Shown in pieces: positions 18,901 through 27,578 of a stretch of 64,000 nucleotides of DNA (positions are counted from its first letter, which is position 1; the number at the start of each line of letters is the position of its first letter). The stretch is from Flavobacterium subsaxonicum WB 4.1-42 = DSM 21790 (GTDB lineage: Bacteria; Bacteroidota; Bacteroidia; Flavobacteriales; Flavobacteriaceae). The notes beneath the pieces are model-generated. The model had not been told where the DNA came from, made no database searches, and saw nothing but the letters and a program-made list of their open reading frames with translations. Both the position numbers and the translations under genes were made by a program. The stretch is from NCBI RefSeq assembly GCF_000422725.1, contig NZ_AUGP01000001.1, positions 57,268-121,267 on the forward strand, in the 5' to 3' direction.

Positions 18901-21053
18901 CTTCAGAAACGCCAAATGCACCGTTGGATGTAGCGCTGGATAACTTCCAGATAGAAACGCTTACCAATGCCGTGCAAAAAGAAGAAATGAAGTTTAAAGG
19001 CACCATAAACGGTACGGCAAATGTAAAAGACCTTTCAACATCGCCGGTATTTACGGCAGATCTTGATGTTACCAACTTCGCGGTAAGCAAAGACACCGTG
19101 GGCGACATCAAAATTAAGGTAAACAACGAAATTGCCGATACCTATGCTGCACAGGTTTCTATAACCGGCCAGGGCAACCAGGTTAATTTAGATGGTAATT
19201 ATGTTACCACCAACAGCAGTTTTGATATGGCGCTGGATATACAAAAACTAAACATTGCAAGCCTGCAGGCACTTACTATGGGTGCGCTTAAAGACGGTAA
19301 CGGCTACCTGTCGGGCGATTTTAAAATTAACGGTACCACTACCGACCCGAATGTTACGGGCGACCTGAAATTCAATAACGTAGAGGCAAGGGTTACACAG
19401 CTTAACTCGCTGTTTAAAGGCATGAACGACAACATCAGCTTTACCGACAGGGGTATCGAGATGAACAACTTTAAGGTAGAAGACGAGAAAAACAACCTGC
19501 TTACCATAGACGGCAGCATTGCCACCACCGATTATAAATCGTTTGGATTTGATATGAATGTTACTGCCGAGAATTTCAGGGCGGTAAATTCTAAAGCTAA
19601 AGACAACGACTTTTATTATGGCGACCTGTACATTGATGCCGACCTAAATATTAAAGGCACGCTGGAAAGCCCTGTGGTAGATGGCGACCTTAAAATTAAC
19701 GAAGACACCAAGTTTACCGTAGTACTGCCACAGCAGGACCCGGGCATTGCCGACAGGGAGGGTATTGTAGAGTTTATAGACGAGGATAATGTAGAGATGC
19801 AGCAGCGCCTGCAAATAGAAGAAACTGTAAACACAGCGCAGTTAAAAGGCATGGATGTATCGGTTAATATTGAGATCGTAAAAGAGGCCGAGCTTAACCT
19901 TATTATCGATAAAGGCAATGGCGATTTCCTTCAGCTTAAAGGCGAAGCGCAGCTTACCGGCGGTATAGACCCATCGGGTAAAACCACCCTTACCGGCAGG
20001 TACGAATTTACCGAGGGTTCGTATGATATGACGTTTAACTTCCTGAAAAGGAAATTCGAAATTGAACAAGGCAGTTATATTTTATGGACCGGCGAGCCTA
20101 CCAAGGCCGATATAAACATAACGGCTATTTACAAAACAGAAACAGCACCAATAGACCTGTTGGACAACCAGTTGGATGTACCGCCTTCAGAAAGGAATAC
20201 CTACAAACAAAAGCTGCCGTTTAATACACTGCTTAAAATGCAGGGCGAATTGCTTAAGCCGGAATTATCTTTTGATATCCAGATTCCTGATGGCAATTAC
20301 AACGTGTCGAGCACTATTATAGACAAGACCGAGGCCAAACTGGCACAGTTAAGGCAGGAACCGTCTGAGCTTAACAAACAGGTATTTGCCCTGCTCCTGC
20401 TTAACCGCTTTATTGGCGAAAATCCTTTTTCCAGCGAGGCAGGCGGCACCAGTGGCGAGGCATTGGCAAGGCAAAGTGTGAGCAAGATACTATCGCAACA
20501 GCTTAATAATCTGGCTGCCGATCTTGTTAGCGGTGTAGAGTTAAACTTCGACCTGGAGTCGACTGATGATTATACTACAGGCCAGCAGGAAAACCGTACC
20601 GACCTTAATGTGGGCGTGTCTAAACGTTTGTTGAACGACAGGCTTAAAGTAACGGTGGGCAGCAGCTTTGGGTTAGAAGGTCCGCAGCAGGCTAACGAAG
20701 AAACTACCAACATAGCAGGCGATGTATCTGTAGATTATCAGTTAACGCAAGATGGCCGCTATATGGTTAGGGCCTACCGCAAAAACCAGTACCAGGTGGC
20801 GTTACAGGGCCAGGTGGTAGAAACCGGCGTTGCCTTTGTAATTACTATGGACTACAATAAATTCAGGGAGCTTTTCCACAGAACGCAGGAAGAACGAGAA
20901 ATGCGTGCCCGCGAAAAAGAACGCAAGACAAGGGAGAAAGAAGAGCGTATTAAAAAAGAGGCCGAAGAAAAAGAAAGAGCCAATAACTACGAAAACCAAA
21001 CCGGCAAACAAAAAGAAGATTTACCGCCAAACAGCACTAAAGATGAGAATTAA
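15921..21053 (+). CDS. tamB: TamB-family translocation and assembly module protein
   Basis: The 1710-residue protein has a single N-terminal membrane anchor (about 15-35, LLWIIGSVIALFLLIVLLL) and a very long beta-helical periplasmic body made of repeated short beta-strands, then the conserved TamB C-terminal domain (FTEGSYDMTFNFLKRKFEIE near 1370, then QVFALLLLNRFIGEN and a DLNVGVSKRLLNDRLKVTVG strand block). TamB proteins span the periplasm and assist envelope lipid or outer-membrane protein traffic together with an Omp85 partner. The last 60 residues form a highly charged KE/RE-rich helix not typical of proteobacterial TamB. The stop overlaps the following tamL-like gene by 11 bases. Confidence 0.92.
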   Translation: MNAKLKKYLRKSIKILLWIIGSVIALFLLIVLLLQVPAVQNYVKDKAISYLEGKIGTEVRIDKIEIGLPKKVILEGVYFESQQGDTLLAGDKLAVDISLLKLMSNEVEINSVDLQGIRAHISRNKDSVFNFDYIIKAFDSGKPKDTTAAPMKISVSKINLDKIKVKYDDDISKNYVSANISHFDTKFKKFDLDKMEFDIPKIKLDGLKVKLKQGMVAKIAQTTQETAEEASKKPNLQLKLGEISLANIDIGYDNEGSRLDTGLTLKKLLLEVNEVNLKTQLIDLENIELNGLKGQLAFGKFEKQVQQALPEETAAVQQAQWKFKLNNADIKDVAFKFDDQNSAPVAKGIDFKHLDISNFNLEAKNFSYGPDAISGNIGKLTVTDKSGVDIQELRTEFFYGPKGAQLNNLYLETPQTLLKDKIVVAYPSLDAVTKDIGSLSVDANLQSSQIGFKDVLLFVPTLADTNPFKGNPNGSLFINGKVEGKVSDLLITNLEVRGIGTTVLAASGRIKGLPDVKTAYFDMNVRELRSTAKDINSFLPPGTLPANIQLPTAFSAKATFKGRVNNFSTNLVLASTYGNAKINAKFDQSRKGREKYDAVVDVVNFDVGRLIKNDSIGKITIRANVKGTGLDPQTANATIKGKVVKADYNGYTYRDLIIDGKINNGAFDVTANMDDPNLDFDLVASGGFKGKYPQGKIHLNVDIADLDKLNLHAGPLKLRGNVDADIDDANPDNLNGKISLHHFMFVNETEEFALDSVNVVAITTPDSSSIQLRSQFAKADIKGKYKLTELPTAITNTISKYYTINDTAVKKTTSPQQVKFSLKIDNDPIISKLIPQITRLEPITINGNYNSEGDTLVINGSIPRVVYGENTISGIEIKAEARDTALVYDVKIAGVENAQFQLAQTSLTGDVKNNIVTYKLEIDDKKQKEQYMIAGQMKAVNGNTEIILDPEGLMLNYENWAVAQDNLLRFGKDGIYANNFEISKDNGSIKIQSASETPNAPLDVALDNFQIETLTNAVQKEEMKFKGTINGTANVKDLSTSPVFTADLDVTNFAVSKDTVGDIKIKVNNEIADTYAAQVSITGQGNQVNLDGNYVTTNSSFDMALDIQKLNIASLQALTMGALKDGNGYLSGDFKINGTTTDPNVTGDLKFNNVEARVTQLNSLFKGMNDNISFTDRGIEMNNFKVEDEKNNLLTIDGSIATTDYKSFGFDMNVTAENFRAVNSKAKDNDFYYGDLYIDADLNIKGTLESPVVDGDLKINEDTKFTVVLPQQDPGIADREGIVEFIDEDNVEMQQRLQIEETVNTAQLKGMDVSVNIEIVKEAELNLIIDKGNGDFLQLKGEAQLTGGIDPSGKTTLTGRYEFTEGSYDMTFNFLKRKFEIEQGSYILWTGEPTKADINITAIYKTETAPIDLLDNQLDVPPSERNTYKQKLPFNTLLKMQGELLKPELSFDIQIPDGNYNVSSTIIDKTEAKLAQLRQEPSELNKQVFALLLLNRFIGENPFSSEAGGTSGEALARQSVSKILSQQLNNLAADLVSGVELNFDLESTDDYTTGQQENRTDLNVGVSKRLLNDRLKVTVGSSFGLEGPQQANEETTNIAGDVSVDYQLTQDGRYMVRAYRKNQYQVALQGQVVETGVAFVITMDYNKFRELFHRTQEEREMRAREKERKTREKEERIKKEAEEKERANNYENQTGKQKEDLPPNSTKDEN

Positions 21054-23346
21054 TAAGCCTTTATATTACCTTTTAATTGTACTGCTGGTAGCCTACGGCT
21101 GCAGCAACACTAAGTATTTGCCGGAGGGCGAAATGCTTTACGTGGGTGGCGAGGTAACCGTAAAAGATTCTTTAATTAAAAAGAAAGAGCGCAAGGCTAT
21201 GGAAAAAGAGCTGGAAGCACTTTTGCGCCCTAAAACCAACAGCGCTTTTTTAGGGCTACGCTTTAAGCTATACATTTATAACCTTGCCGGAGAGCCTAAA
21301 AAAGAAAAAGGCTTTAAGCACTGGCTGCGTACCAAAGTGGGCGAACCACCCGTGCTTTTTAGCCAGGTAGACCTTGATTATAATGCCGATATACTCCAGA
21401 ATTATGCCGAGAATAAAGGCTATTTTAAAACCCGCACCACGGCCGATTCTACTTCCAATAACCGCAGGGCAAAAGCGCTGTATACGGTTACTACGGGCAA
21501 GCAGTATCTTATTAATAAAGTTACTTTCCCAGATTCTACCGGCACACAACTGGATAGCGTTATTGGCCGTATGAGCCGCCGCAGCCTGCTTAAAAAAGGC
21601 CAGCCTTACGACCTTGATGTTATAAAATCGGAACGCGAACGGATTGATGCCCGCCTTAAAAATAAAGGCTACTTTTACTTTAACCCAGATTATCTTATCA
21701 TTCAGGTAGACAGCACCATTGGCAAGTATGAGGTAAATTTAAAAGTAAAGGTTAAAGACGATACCCCCGAGGTAGCCAAAAATGTTTACACCATAAACAA
21801 CATTTTTATATACCCTAATTATTCGCTTACCAGTAAAGATAGCGTGGTGTATCCGGCAAGTGCCATACAGGAGTATAAAGACTTTAAGATCATAGACACA
21901 GCCAACACGTTCAGGCCTATTATATACGATCGTACGATGTTTTTCCACAAGGGCGATATCTACAGCCGTCGCGATCATAATCTGTCGTTAAACAGGCTCG
22001 TAAACCTCGGGCCGTTCAAGTTTGTAAAGAACGATTTCCACCCATCCGATTCTGTTAAAAATGCATTGGATGCTTACTACTATTTTACGCCGCTAACACG
22101 TAAATCCATCCGAATAGAAACCCTGGGTAAAACCAATTCGGCCAACTATAATGGGTCGGAGGTTAACGTAAACTGGATCAACCGTAACACCTTCAGGGCG
22201 GCAGAACTGCTTACCCTAACCGTTTTTGGCGGACTGGAAATACAGGCATCGGGCCAGAATAAAGGGTACAACGTGTACCGCGTGGGTACAGAGGCCAGCC
22301 TTGTATGGCCGCGCTTTATATCGCCCATCCGTATACAGGATTCCAGTGCCTATGTGCCGCGTACCAAGGCATTGCTTAGTTACGAGTATCAAAACCGCCA
22401 AAAACTGTACTCTCTTAACTCATCCAGGGCGCAGTTTGGTTATTTATGGAAAGATAACATCCGTACAGAACACCAGCTGTTTGTAGCCGATATTAACTAC
22501 GTAAGCTCTACCAACGTAACGCCCGAATATCAAATGCAGGCCGATACCGTACCTTCCCTGCAAAGGGTTATAGACAAGCAGCTTATTTTTGGGCCTACCT
22601 ATTCGTACACTTTTACCAACACCATGCAAAAACGTAAAAAGCATACGTTTTACTACAAGGGTTCGTTAGACCTTGCCGGTACACTGGCGGGGCTTGTAAC
22701 CGGTGCCAATGTAAAAAAAGGCGATACTATAAATTTATTCAGTGTGCCTTTTAGCCAGTTTGTAAAAATGGAACACGATTTTAGGCATTACCTTAAACTA
22801 AGCGATAACTCGCAGCTTGCCAGCCGAATAATTGCCGGTGTGGGTATGCCGTATGGCAATTCAGGCATATTGCCCTACATACGGCAGTTTTTTATAGGGG
22901 GTACCAACAGTATACGGGCTTTTAGGGCGCGGTCTATTGGGCCGGGTACTTACAGAAATGATGAGTTAGATGCCAACGCCTTTTTACCCGACCAGAGTGG
23001 CGATTTAAAACTAGAGATCAATACAGAATATCGCGCTAAGTTATTTAGTGTTGTACATGGGGCAGTGTTTGTAGATGCCGGTAACATCTGGCTCTGGAAC
23101 AAAGACCCTGACAGGCCCGGAGCGCAATTTAGCAGTAAATTTTTAAACGAGCTTGCAGTGGGCACGGGTGCCGGTTTAAGGTTCGACCTTTCGTTTTTGG
23201 TACTGCGATTAGACCTTGCTTTCCCCCTACGTAAACCATGGCTACCTGAAGGCGAACGCTGGGTTTTGGGCGACATCGATTTTGGCAGCGGCGCATGGCG
23301 TAAAGAAAACCTCGTGTTTAATATTGCTATTGGATATCCGTTTTAA
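21043..23346 (+). CDS. tamL: TamA-like Omp85 lipoprotein (TamL)
   Basis: The 767-residue product starts at the ATG inside the end of tamB. An earlier in-frame start at 20905 would place the signal sequence internally and is rejected. The N-terminus has a lipobox (LLVAYGC, Cys20), then POTRA-like segments and a C-terminal BamA/TamA barrel (FIGGTNSIRAFRARSIGPG, EYRAKLFSVVHGAVFVDAGNIW, RFDLSFLVLRLDLAFPLRKPW). A lipidated TamA homologue encoded next to TamB is the arrangement described for Bacteroidota as TamL. It probably works with the upstream TamB in outer-membrane homeostasis. Confidence 0.92.
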   Translation: MRINKPLYYLLIVLLVAYGCSNTKYLPEGEMLYVGGEVTVKDSLIKKKERKAMEKELEALLRPKTNSAFLGLRFKLYIYNLAGEPKKEKGFKHWLRTKVGEPPVLFSQVDLDYNADILQNYAENKGYFKTRTTADSTSNNRRAKALYTVTTGKQYLINKVTFPDSTGTQLDSVIGRMSRRSLLKKGQPYDLDVIKSERERIDARLKNKGYFYFNPDYLIIQVDSTIGKYEVNLKVKVKDDTPEVAKNVYTINNIFIYPNYSLTSKDSVVYPASAIQEYKDFKIIDTANTFRPIIYDRTMFFHKGDIYSRRDHNLSLNRLVNLGPFKFVKNDFHPSDSVKNALDAYYYFTPLTRKSIRIETLGKTNSANYNGSEVNVNWINRNTFRAAELLTLTVFGGLEIQASGQNKGYNVYRVGTEASLVWPRFISPIRIQDSSAYVPRTKALLSYEYQNRQKLYSLNSSRAQFGYLWKDNIRTEHQLFVADINYVSSTNVTPEYQMQADTVPSLQRVIDKQLIFGPTYSYTFTNTMQKRKKHTFYYKGSLDLAGTLAGLVTGANVKKGDTINLFSVPFSQFVKMEHDFRHYLKLSDNSQLASRIIAGVGMPYGNSGILPYIRQFFIGGTNSIRAFRARSIGPGTYRNDELDANAFLPDQSGDLKLEINTEYRAKLFSVVHGAVFVDAGNIWLWNKDPDRPGAQFSSKFLNELAVGTGAGLRFDLSFLVLRLDLAFPLRKPWLPEGERWVLGDIDFGSGAWRKENLVFNIAIGYPF

Positions 23347-23380
23347 GAGTATTTATTTATATTTGAATAAATCACCTCTT

Positions 23381-23764
23381 ATGAAAAACAGCCTGTTGTT
23401 ATTATTTTGCATCATTGCTTTTACTGCTTGCGGACAATCTACATCTAACAGAACCGTATTGGGGCTAAAACAAGCCAAAGCCGAATTATCTGAAGCTCTA
23501 AATGGAAAGGACATCCATAATGTAGTAGATAACAAATCGCCCATCATAAAAGACAGCCTTACCGCAGTAGCAGTGGCAGAGCCCATCTTATTCGGGTTTT
23601 ATGGCAAGCAGAACATCACAAAACAAAAGCCTTACGAAGTTTACCACATAGATAATTATTGGGTACTATCCGGCACACTCCCCGAAGAGTATATTGGCGG
23701 CACATTCGTAATAATTATAGACGACAGAAACAGCGAAGTGATAAGAATAACACATTATAAATAA
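23381..23764 (+). CDS. Lipoprotein with NTF2-fold immunity-type domain
   Basis: The 127-residue protein has a lipobox (FTACGQ, Cys17). A longer frame beginning inside tamL is rejected. The C-terminal half (AEPILFGFYGKQNITKQKP, VYHIDNYWVLSGTLP, GGTFVIIIDDRNSEV) matches the pattern of the NTF2-fold immunity domain found beside polymorphic toxins. There is no toxin gene beside it, so it is either an orphan immunity protein or a family member with another role. A TAATTTTG box overlaps its stop codon and may serve the next gene. Confidence 0.72.
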   Translation: MKNSLLLLFCIIAFTACGQSTSNRTVLGLKQAKAELSEALNGKDIHNVVDNKSPIIKDSLTAVAVAEPILFGFYGKQNITKQKPYEVYHIDNYWVLSGTLPEEYIGGTFVIIIDDRNSEVIRITHYK

Positions 23765-23852
23765 TTTTGTAACTACCTGAAAAATACCTATTAATAGGTA
23801 TTTATTCACATTTTTGTAATGCCTACATTTAATTTAGTAACGGTACTAAATT
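23762..23852 (+). promoter_or_regulatory. Promoter and two perfect dyads before the 23.9-kb membrane gene
   Basis: TAATTTTG (23762-23769) fits the Bacteroidota -7 box. Downstream are a 22-bp perfect palindrome (23782-23803; half AAATACCTATT) and a second perfect inverted repeat, AATTTAGTA-ACGG-TACTAAATT (23831-23852), ending 13 bases before the ATG. If the box is used, both dyads lie in the leader and could be operators or RNA hairpins. The first could instead be a weak terminator. Confidence 0.45.
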
Positions 23853-23865
23853 AAATTTCGCTGTC

Positions 23866-25020
23866 ATGGGTGCATATAAAAAAATTAAAAGGGAAGTACT
23901 TTTTGATGATACAATGGATTCGTGGAATGGCAAACAAACCATAAAGCGCATTATAAATTTTGGCATTTTAGGCCTTATAGCCGTTGTGGCATTTGCACTC
24001 AATTTTCCCGGTACCGAAATTTTAAAGGTAGCCAGTACTGCCATAATGCTTGCCGGGGCCTCTTTTATTTCCGGCGCATTTCTGGGGTTTTTGTTCGGCA
24101 TACCAAGAACTGATGCCGCCGTACCTCCAACCGCAACGGGTAGCAACCCAAACGGAAATATATATAAGCCCAACACCAACCTCGAACAAATATCAGACTG
24201 GCTAACTAAGATACTTGTTGGTGTAGGCCTTACGCAAATTGAGGCTATTTCTGCCTGGTTCAGAGCCCTTATAAAACATTTTGAGTCGTCTATGGGCAAT
24301 AATACCCCCATTATTGGGTCGATTATTATTTACTTTGCTATATGCGGTTTTATTTTAGGCTTTTTATGGAGCCGCCTTTACATGGCCGGTGCTATTTTAG
24401 AAGCCGAAATGGAGCAGCGCATTGCCGATACCGTACAGAACACAGTAGACGAAAGAGGTAAATTTGATGCCAAGGCACTTTCCATCGTAAACAATTTGCT
24501 CGATCCGGATATCTCGGTAGATCCTGTAACGCAAGATGAGCTAAATGATATTGTAAGTCAGGCATCGCCGGTTGTAAAGGTTACCATATTTAACCATGCC
24601 CAGAATTTCAGGCAAAAATACTGGAGAAAGCCTGAAGACCGCTTTAAAATTGAACGCACCATACCGGTATTTAAAACCCTTATATTTTGCGATACCGATG
24701 ATAAGTACCACCGCAACCACGGGCAGCTTGGCTATGCGCTGAAAGACAAAAACAACCCCGATTACAAAGCTGCCGAAGAGGAATTTACCAAAGCAATGCA
24801 AATAAGGAACCGGCTTGGCAAAGAAGGCCATTGGCTGCTGTACGAATTTAACAGGGCCTTTTGCAGGATAAAAATTAACGAAATGGGTAACGCCATTTAT
24901 GGTCAGGATCTAATTTACCAGGATATTAAAGCAGCTGCAAAAATGCCCGATATCAAAAATATAATTGATACCGAAGAGCCTTTTGTAAGCTGGTTAAAAA
25001 CAAACAACCTATCGGTATAA
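23866..25020 (+). CDS. Multi-pass membrane protein with GFLFGIPR motif and TPR-like C-terminus
   Basis: The 384-residue protein has hydrophobic segments at about 27-46, 53-77 (ending in the motif GFLFGIPRT) and 144-171. A polar cytoplasmic-type C-terminal half contains a helical repeat-like stretch (QLGYALKDKNNPDYKAAEEEFTKAM) resembling a single tetratricopeptide unit. I recall the GFLFGIPR segment from uncharacterised bacterial membrane proteins, some of them near conflict genes, but cannot assign a family or function. It is a single gene between hairpins, preceded by an unusual leader with two dyads. Confidence 0.7.
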   Translation: MGAYKKIKREVLFDDTMDSWNGKQTIKRIINFGILGLIAVVAFALNFPGTEILKVASTAIMLAGASFISGAFLGFLFGIPRTDAAVPPTATGSNPNGNIYKPNTNLEQISDWLTKILVGVGLTQIEAISAWFRALIKHFESSMGNNTPIIGSIIIYFAICGFILGFLWSRLYMAGAILEAEMEQRIADTVQNTVDERGKFDAKALSIVNNLLDPDISVDPVTQDELNDIVSQASPVVKVTIFNHAQNFRQKYWRKPEDRFKIERTIPVFKTLIFCDTDDKYHRNHGQLGYALKDKNNPDYKAAEEEFTKAMQIRNRLGKEGHWLLYEFNRAFCRIKINEMGNAIYGQDLIYQDIKAAAKMPDIKNIIDTEEPFVSWLKTNNLSV

Positions 25021-25031
25021 ACGATAGGTTG
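25005..25031. terminator. Hairpin overlapping the stop codon, between convergent genes
   Basis: CAACCTATCG pairs perfectly with CGATAGGTTG around a GTATAAA loop that contains the TAA stop of the membrane protein. It lies between that gene and the convergent ndh gene. The poly-T tail is weak, so it is probable rather than certain as a terminator. Confidence 0.6.
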
Positions 25032-25050
25032 CTTGTTATAATTTAGTGTA

Positions 25051-26346
25051 TTAAACCGTATGGTTAGGCTTGGTTTCGGGTATTTGCCTTGTTCTTTTCT
25101 CCGGCCTGATAATCATGCGCAGTGGCTGGTCCATAGAGAAGTACGACACCATCCAGTTCCAGAACGTTACCAGCCTGTTTCTAAACGTTATAAGCGACAG
25201 TAAGTGTATAAACAGCCACATTAACCATGCTAAAAAGCCTTTAAAGTGCAATGCCGGCTTAGGTAAATCAACTACAGCCTTGTTCTTGCCAATAATAGCC
25301 ATAGAGCCTTTATCGTGGTATTTAAACGGCGTAAGCGTTTCGTTTTTTAGCGATTTTTTCAGGTTTTTAGCAAGGTGCTTACCCTGCTGTATAGCTACCT
25401 GTGCCACCTGTGGGTGCCCCTGCGGAAAGGCAGCATCGCTGGTCTGGAAACAGGTATCGCCAATGGCATAAATATTATTGGTATTGATAATTTTGTTGTG
25501 CTCATCTACAATAAGGCGCTTGGCACGGCCGTAGCATTCCATCGGTATGCCATCAAAGGCCTTAGCCGAAACCCCTGCTGCCCAGATAAGGTTTTTAGAC
25601 TGTATGGTTTCGCCCCCTTCCAAGTAAACCACATCATCAATATAGTCTATAACGCGCGAATTCAGCTTTATAATAACACCCAGTTTGCTAAGGGCATCAT
25701 ACGTATCTTTTTGCGATTGCTTGCTCATAGGCGCCAGGAGTGCATCGCCACCATCTACAAGGTAAACGTTACTTACGCTGGTAGCCAGTTCAGGATATTC
25801 TTTACGCAGCACACCTTTACGCATCTCTGCAAACATGCCCGATACCTCAACACCTGTAGGGCCTCCGCCCGCAACAACAATATTTAGGTACTTACGGCGC
25901 TCGCGGCTGTTTTTATGCAGCGTGGCTTTTTCCATACGCTGTAACAATTTGTTACGCATTTCGAGCGCATCGTTAAGCGTTTTCATGGGTATGGAGTTCT
26001 TACGCACGTTTTCCATACCAAAGTAGTTGGTTTCGGCACCGGTGGCAAAAACAAGCACGTCGTACTCAATTTCGCCGTTATGAAGGATAGCAAGATTCTG
26101 TTCCGGTTTAACCGATACCAGTTCGCCCATCCTAAAATTTATGTTCTCTTTTTTAGCAAAATATTTCCTGAAAGGGTAGCTAATACTGGAAGGCTCAAGA
26201 TAGGCAGTTGCCACCTGATAAATAAGCGGCGGAAAAAAATTATAATTATTTTTATCTACCAGCGTTACATCAAAATTCTTGTTGTCTGCCAACTCATTTG
26301 CCAAATTTATACCGGCAAAACCCCCACCAATTATTACTACTTTCAT
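25051..26346 (-). CDS. ndh: Type II NADH dehydrogenase
   Basis: The 431-residue flavoprotein has an FAD-binding GGGFAG at 7-12, an NAD-binding VVAGGGPTGVE at 157-167, the conserved FFPPLIYQVAT block at 37-47, and the second FAD contact IYAIGDTC near 295. A C-terminal hydrophobic amphipathic segment (FLAWLMWLFIHLLSLITF) would attach it to the inner membrane. It oxidises NADH and reduces menaquinone without pumping protons. The gene is monocistronic. Confidence 0.92.
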   Translation of the reverse strand: MKVVIIGGGFAGINLANELADNKNFDVTLVDKNNYNFFPPLIYQVATAYLEPSSISYPFRKYFAKKENINFRMGELVSVKPEQNLAILHNGEIEYDVLVFATGAETNYFGMENVRKNSIPMKTLNDALEMRNKLLQRMEKATLHKNSRERRKYLNIVVAGGGPTGVEVSGMFAEMRKGVLRKEYPELATSVSNVYLVDGGDALLAPMSKQSQKDTYDALSKLGVIIKLNSRVIDYIDDVVYLEGGETIQSKNLIWAAGVSAKAFDGIPMECYGRAKRLIVDEHNKIINTNNIYAIGDTCFQTSDAAFPQGHPQVAQVAIQQGKHLAKNLKKSLKNETLTPFKYHDKGSMAIIGKNKAVVDLPKPALHFKGFLAWLMWLFIHLLSLITFRNRLVTFWNWMVSYFSMDQPLRMIIRPEKRTRQIPETKPNHTV

Positions 26347-26603
26347 TGAAATTCTTTTAGTTACGGTTGTTAAAAAATAGCGTTTAAAACCACTATAAAG
26401 TTAGGTTTTTTACAGCTAACGGGCAACCGACTTGGCAAACCCTTATGTAATTTTATGAAATAATTGGGTTTTAAAATTTGGTTGTGGCATAACCATAAAA
26501 AAGGGCGGCTAAAATTATCAAGTTTATTTATATATATGTTAATATTGTAGTATTTGCCTGATGCTATATTTATTTTTATACTTGTTTATAAAGCCACCCG
26601 AAA

Positions 26604-27578
26604 ATGAAGAATATATTTACCAAAACATCGCTTAAAAATAGCCTTACCGTACTTAAAGAAACCTTTAAGGGCTTTATGGCCGATAAGGGCCTTAAGCTAA
26701 GTGCATCGCTATCCTACTACACCTTGTTTTCGCTTGCGCCAATGCTACTGCTGGTAATATCGTTAGCAGGTGCTTTTTATGGCCGCGAAGCCAGCGAAGG
26801 CCGAATTTTTAACGAGATTAACAGCCTTATTGGTAATGAGGCCGCAGCCCAGATACAGCAGGTTATCAGCAATATGGAACTATCGGGCAAAACAACCCTG
26901 TCGTTATTTATTGGTGCCATTACACTTATTTTAGGTGCTACTACGGTATTTGGCGAAATTCAGGATTCTATAAACATGATCTGGAAGGTTAAAGCCAAAC
27001 CCAAAAAAGGATGGCTTAAACTTATAAAAGACAGGCTGCTTTCAGGCTCTATAATTATAGGCCTGGGCTTTTTGCTAATTGTGTCGCTAATTATTAATGG
27101 GGCCCTTGTAGCACTAAACGACCTTATGAAATCGTGGTTCCCAGATTTTACCATATTGTTATTAAACATTGCAAACATAGTTGTTAGCTTCCTTGTTATA
27201 ACAATACTTTTCGGCGTAATATTCAAGGTACTGCCTGATGCCAAAATTAAATGGAAAGACGTACGTGCCGGTGCCTTTTTTACCGCATGCCTTTTCTTAT
27301 TTGGCCGCTATATAATTGGTTTATACATTACTACCACCGGGGCCGGATCGCCTTACGGTGCAGCTGGGTCTATTATAGTTATATTATTATGGATTTACTA
27401 TACCGCCGCCATTTTATATTTTGGTGCCGAATTTACCCGCGCCTACGCCATTTTTAAAGGTAGGCACATTCGTCCGTCAGAATTTGCAGTATTTGTTGAG
27501 ATGCGCGAAACCGAAAGCGATACTGCTGCTGTTACCATGCCCAAAAAACATCCTGAAGACGAGGTAAAGAAAATTTAA
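26604..27578 (+). CDS. YihY/BrkB-family inner-membrane protein
   Basis: The 324-residue protein has the family pattern: an amphipathic N-terminus, LSYYTLFSLAPMLLLVISLAG near residue 36, IGAITLILGATTVFGEIQDSINMIW around 100-125, and later membrane segments ending in the conserved YGAAGSIIVILLWIYYTAAILYFGAEFT block cut by charged residues. About six membrane spans. The family was once misnamed ribonuclease BN; its real function is unsettled. Its stop codon shares the TTAA at 27575-27578 with that of the convergent FUSC gene. Confidence 0.88.
   Translation: MKNIFTKTSLKNSLTVLKETFKGFMADKGLKLSASLSYYTLFSLAPMLLLVISLAGAFYGREASEGRIFNEINSLIGNEAAAQIQQVISNMELSGKTTLSLFIGAITLILGATTVFGEIQDSINMIWKVKAKPKKGWLKLIKDRLLSGSIIIGLGFLLIVSLIINGALVALNDLMKSWFPDFTILLLNIANIVVSFLVITILFGVIFKVLPDAKIKWKDVRAGAFFTACLFLFGRYIIGLYITTTGAGSPYGAAGSIIVILLWIYYTAAILYFGAEFTRAYAIFKGRHIRPSEFAVFVEMRETESDTAAVTMPKKHPEDEVKKI

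Noticed and set aside
20905..21042. Longer N-terminus for the TamL gene
   Set aside because: It would place the lipobox 66 residues inside the protein; the lysine-rich extension is the alternate-frame reading of the charged TamB tail.
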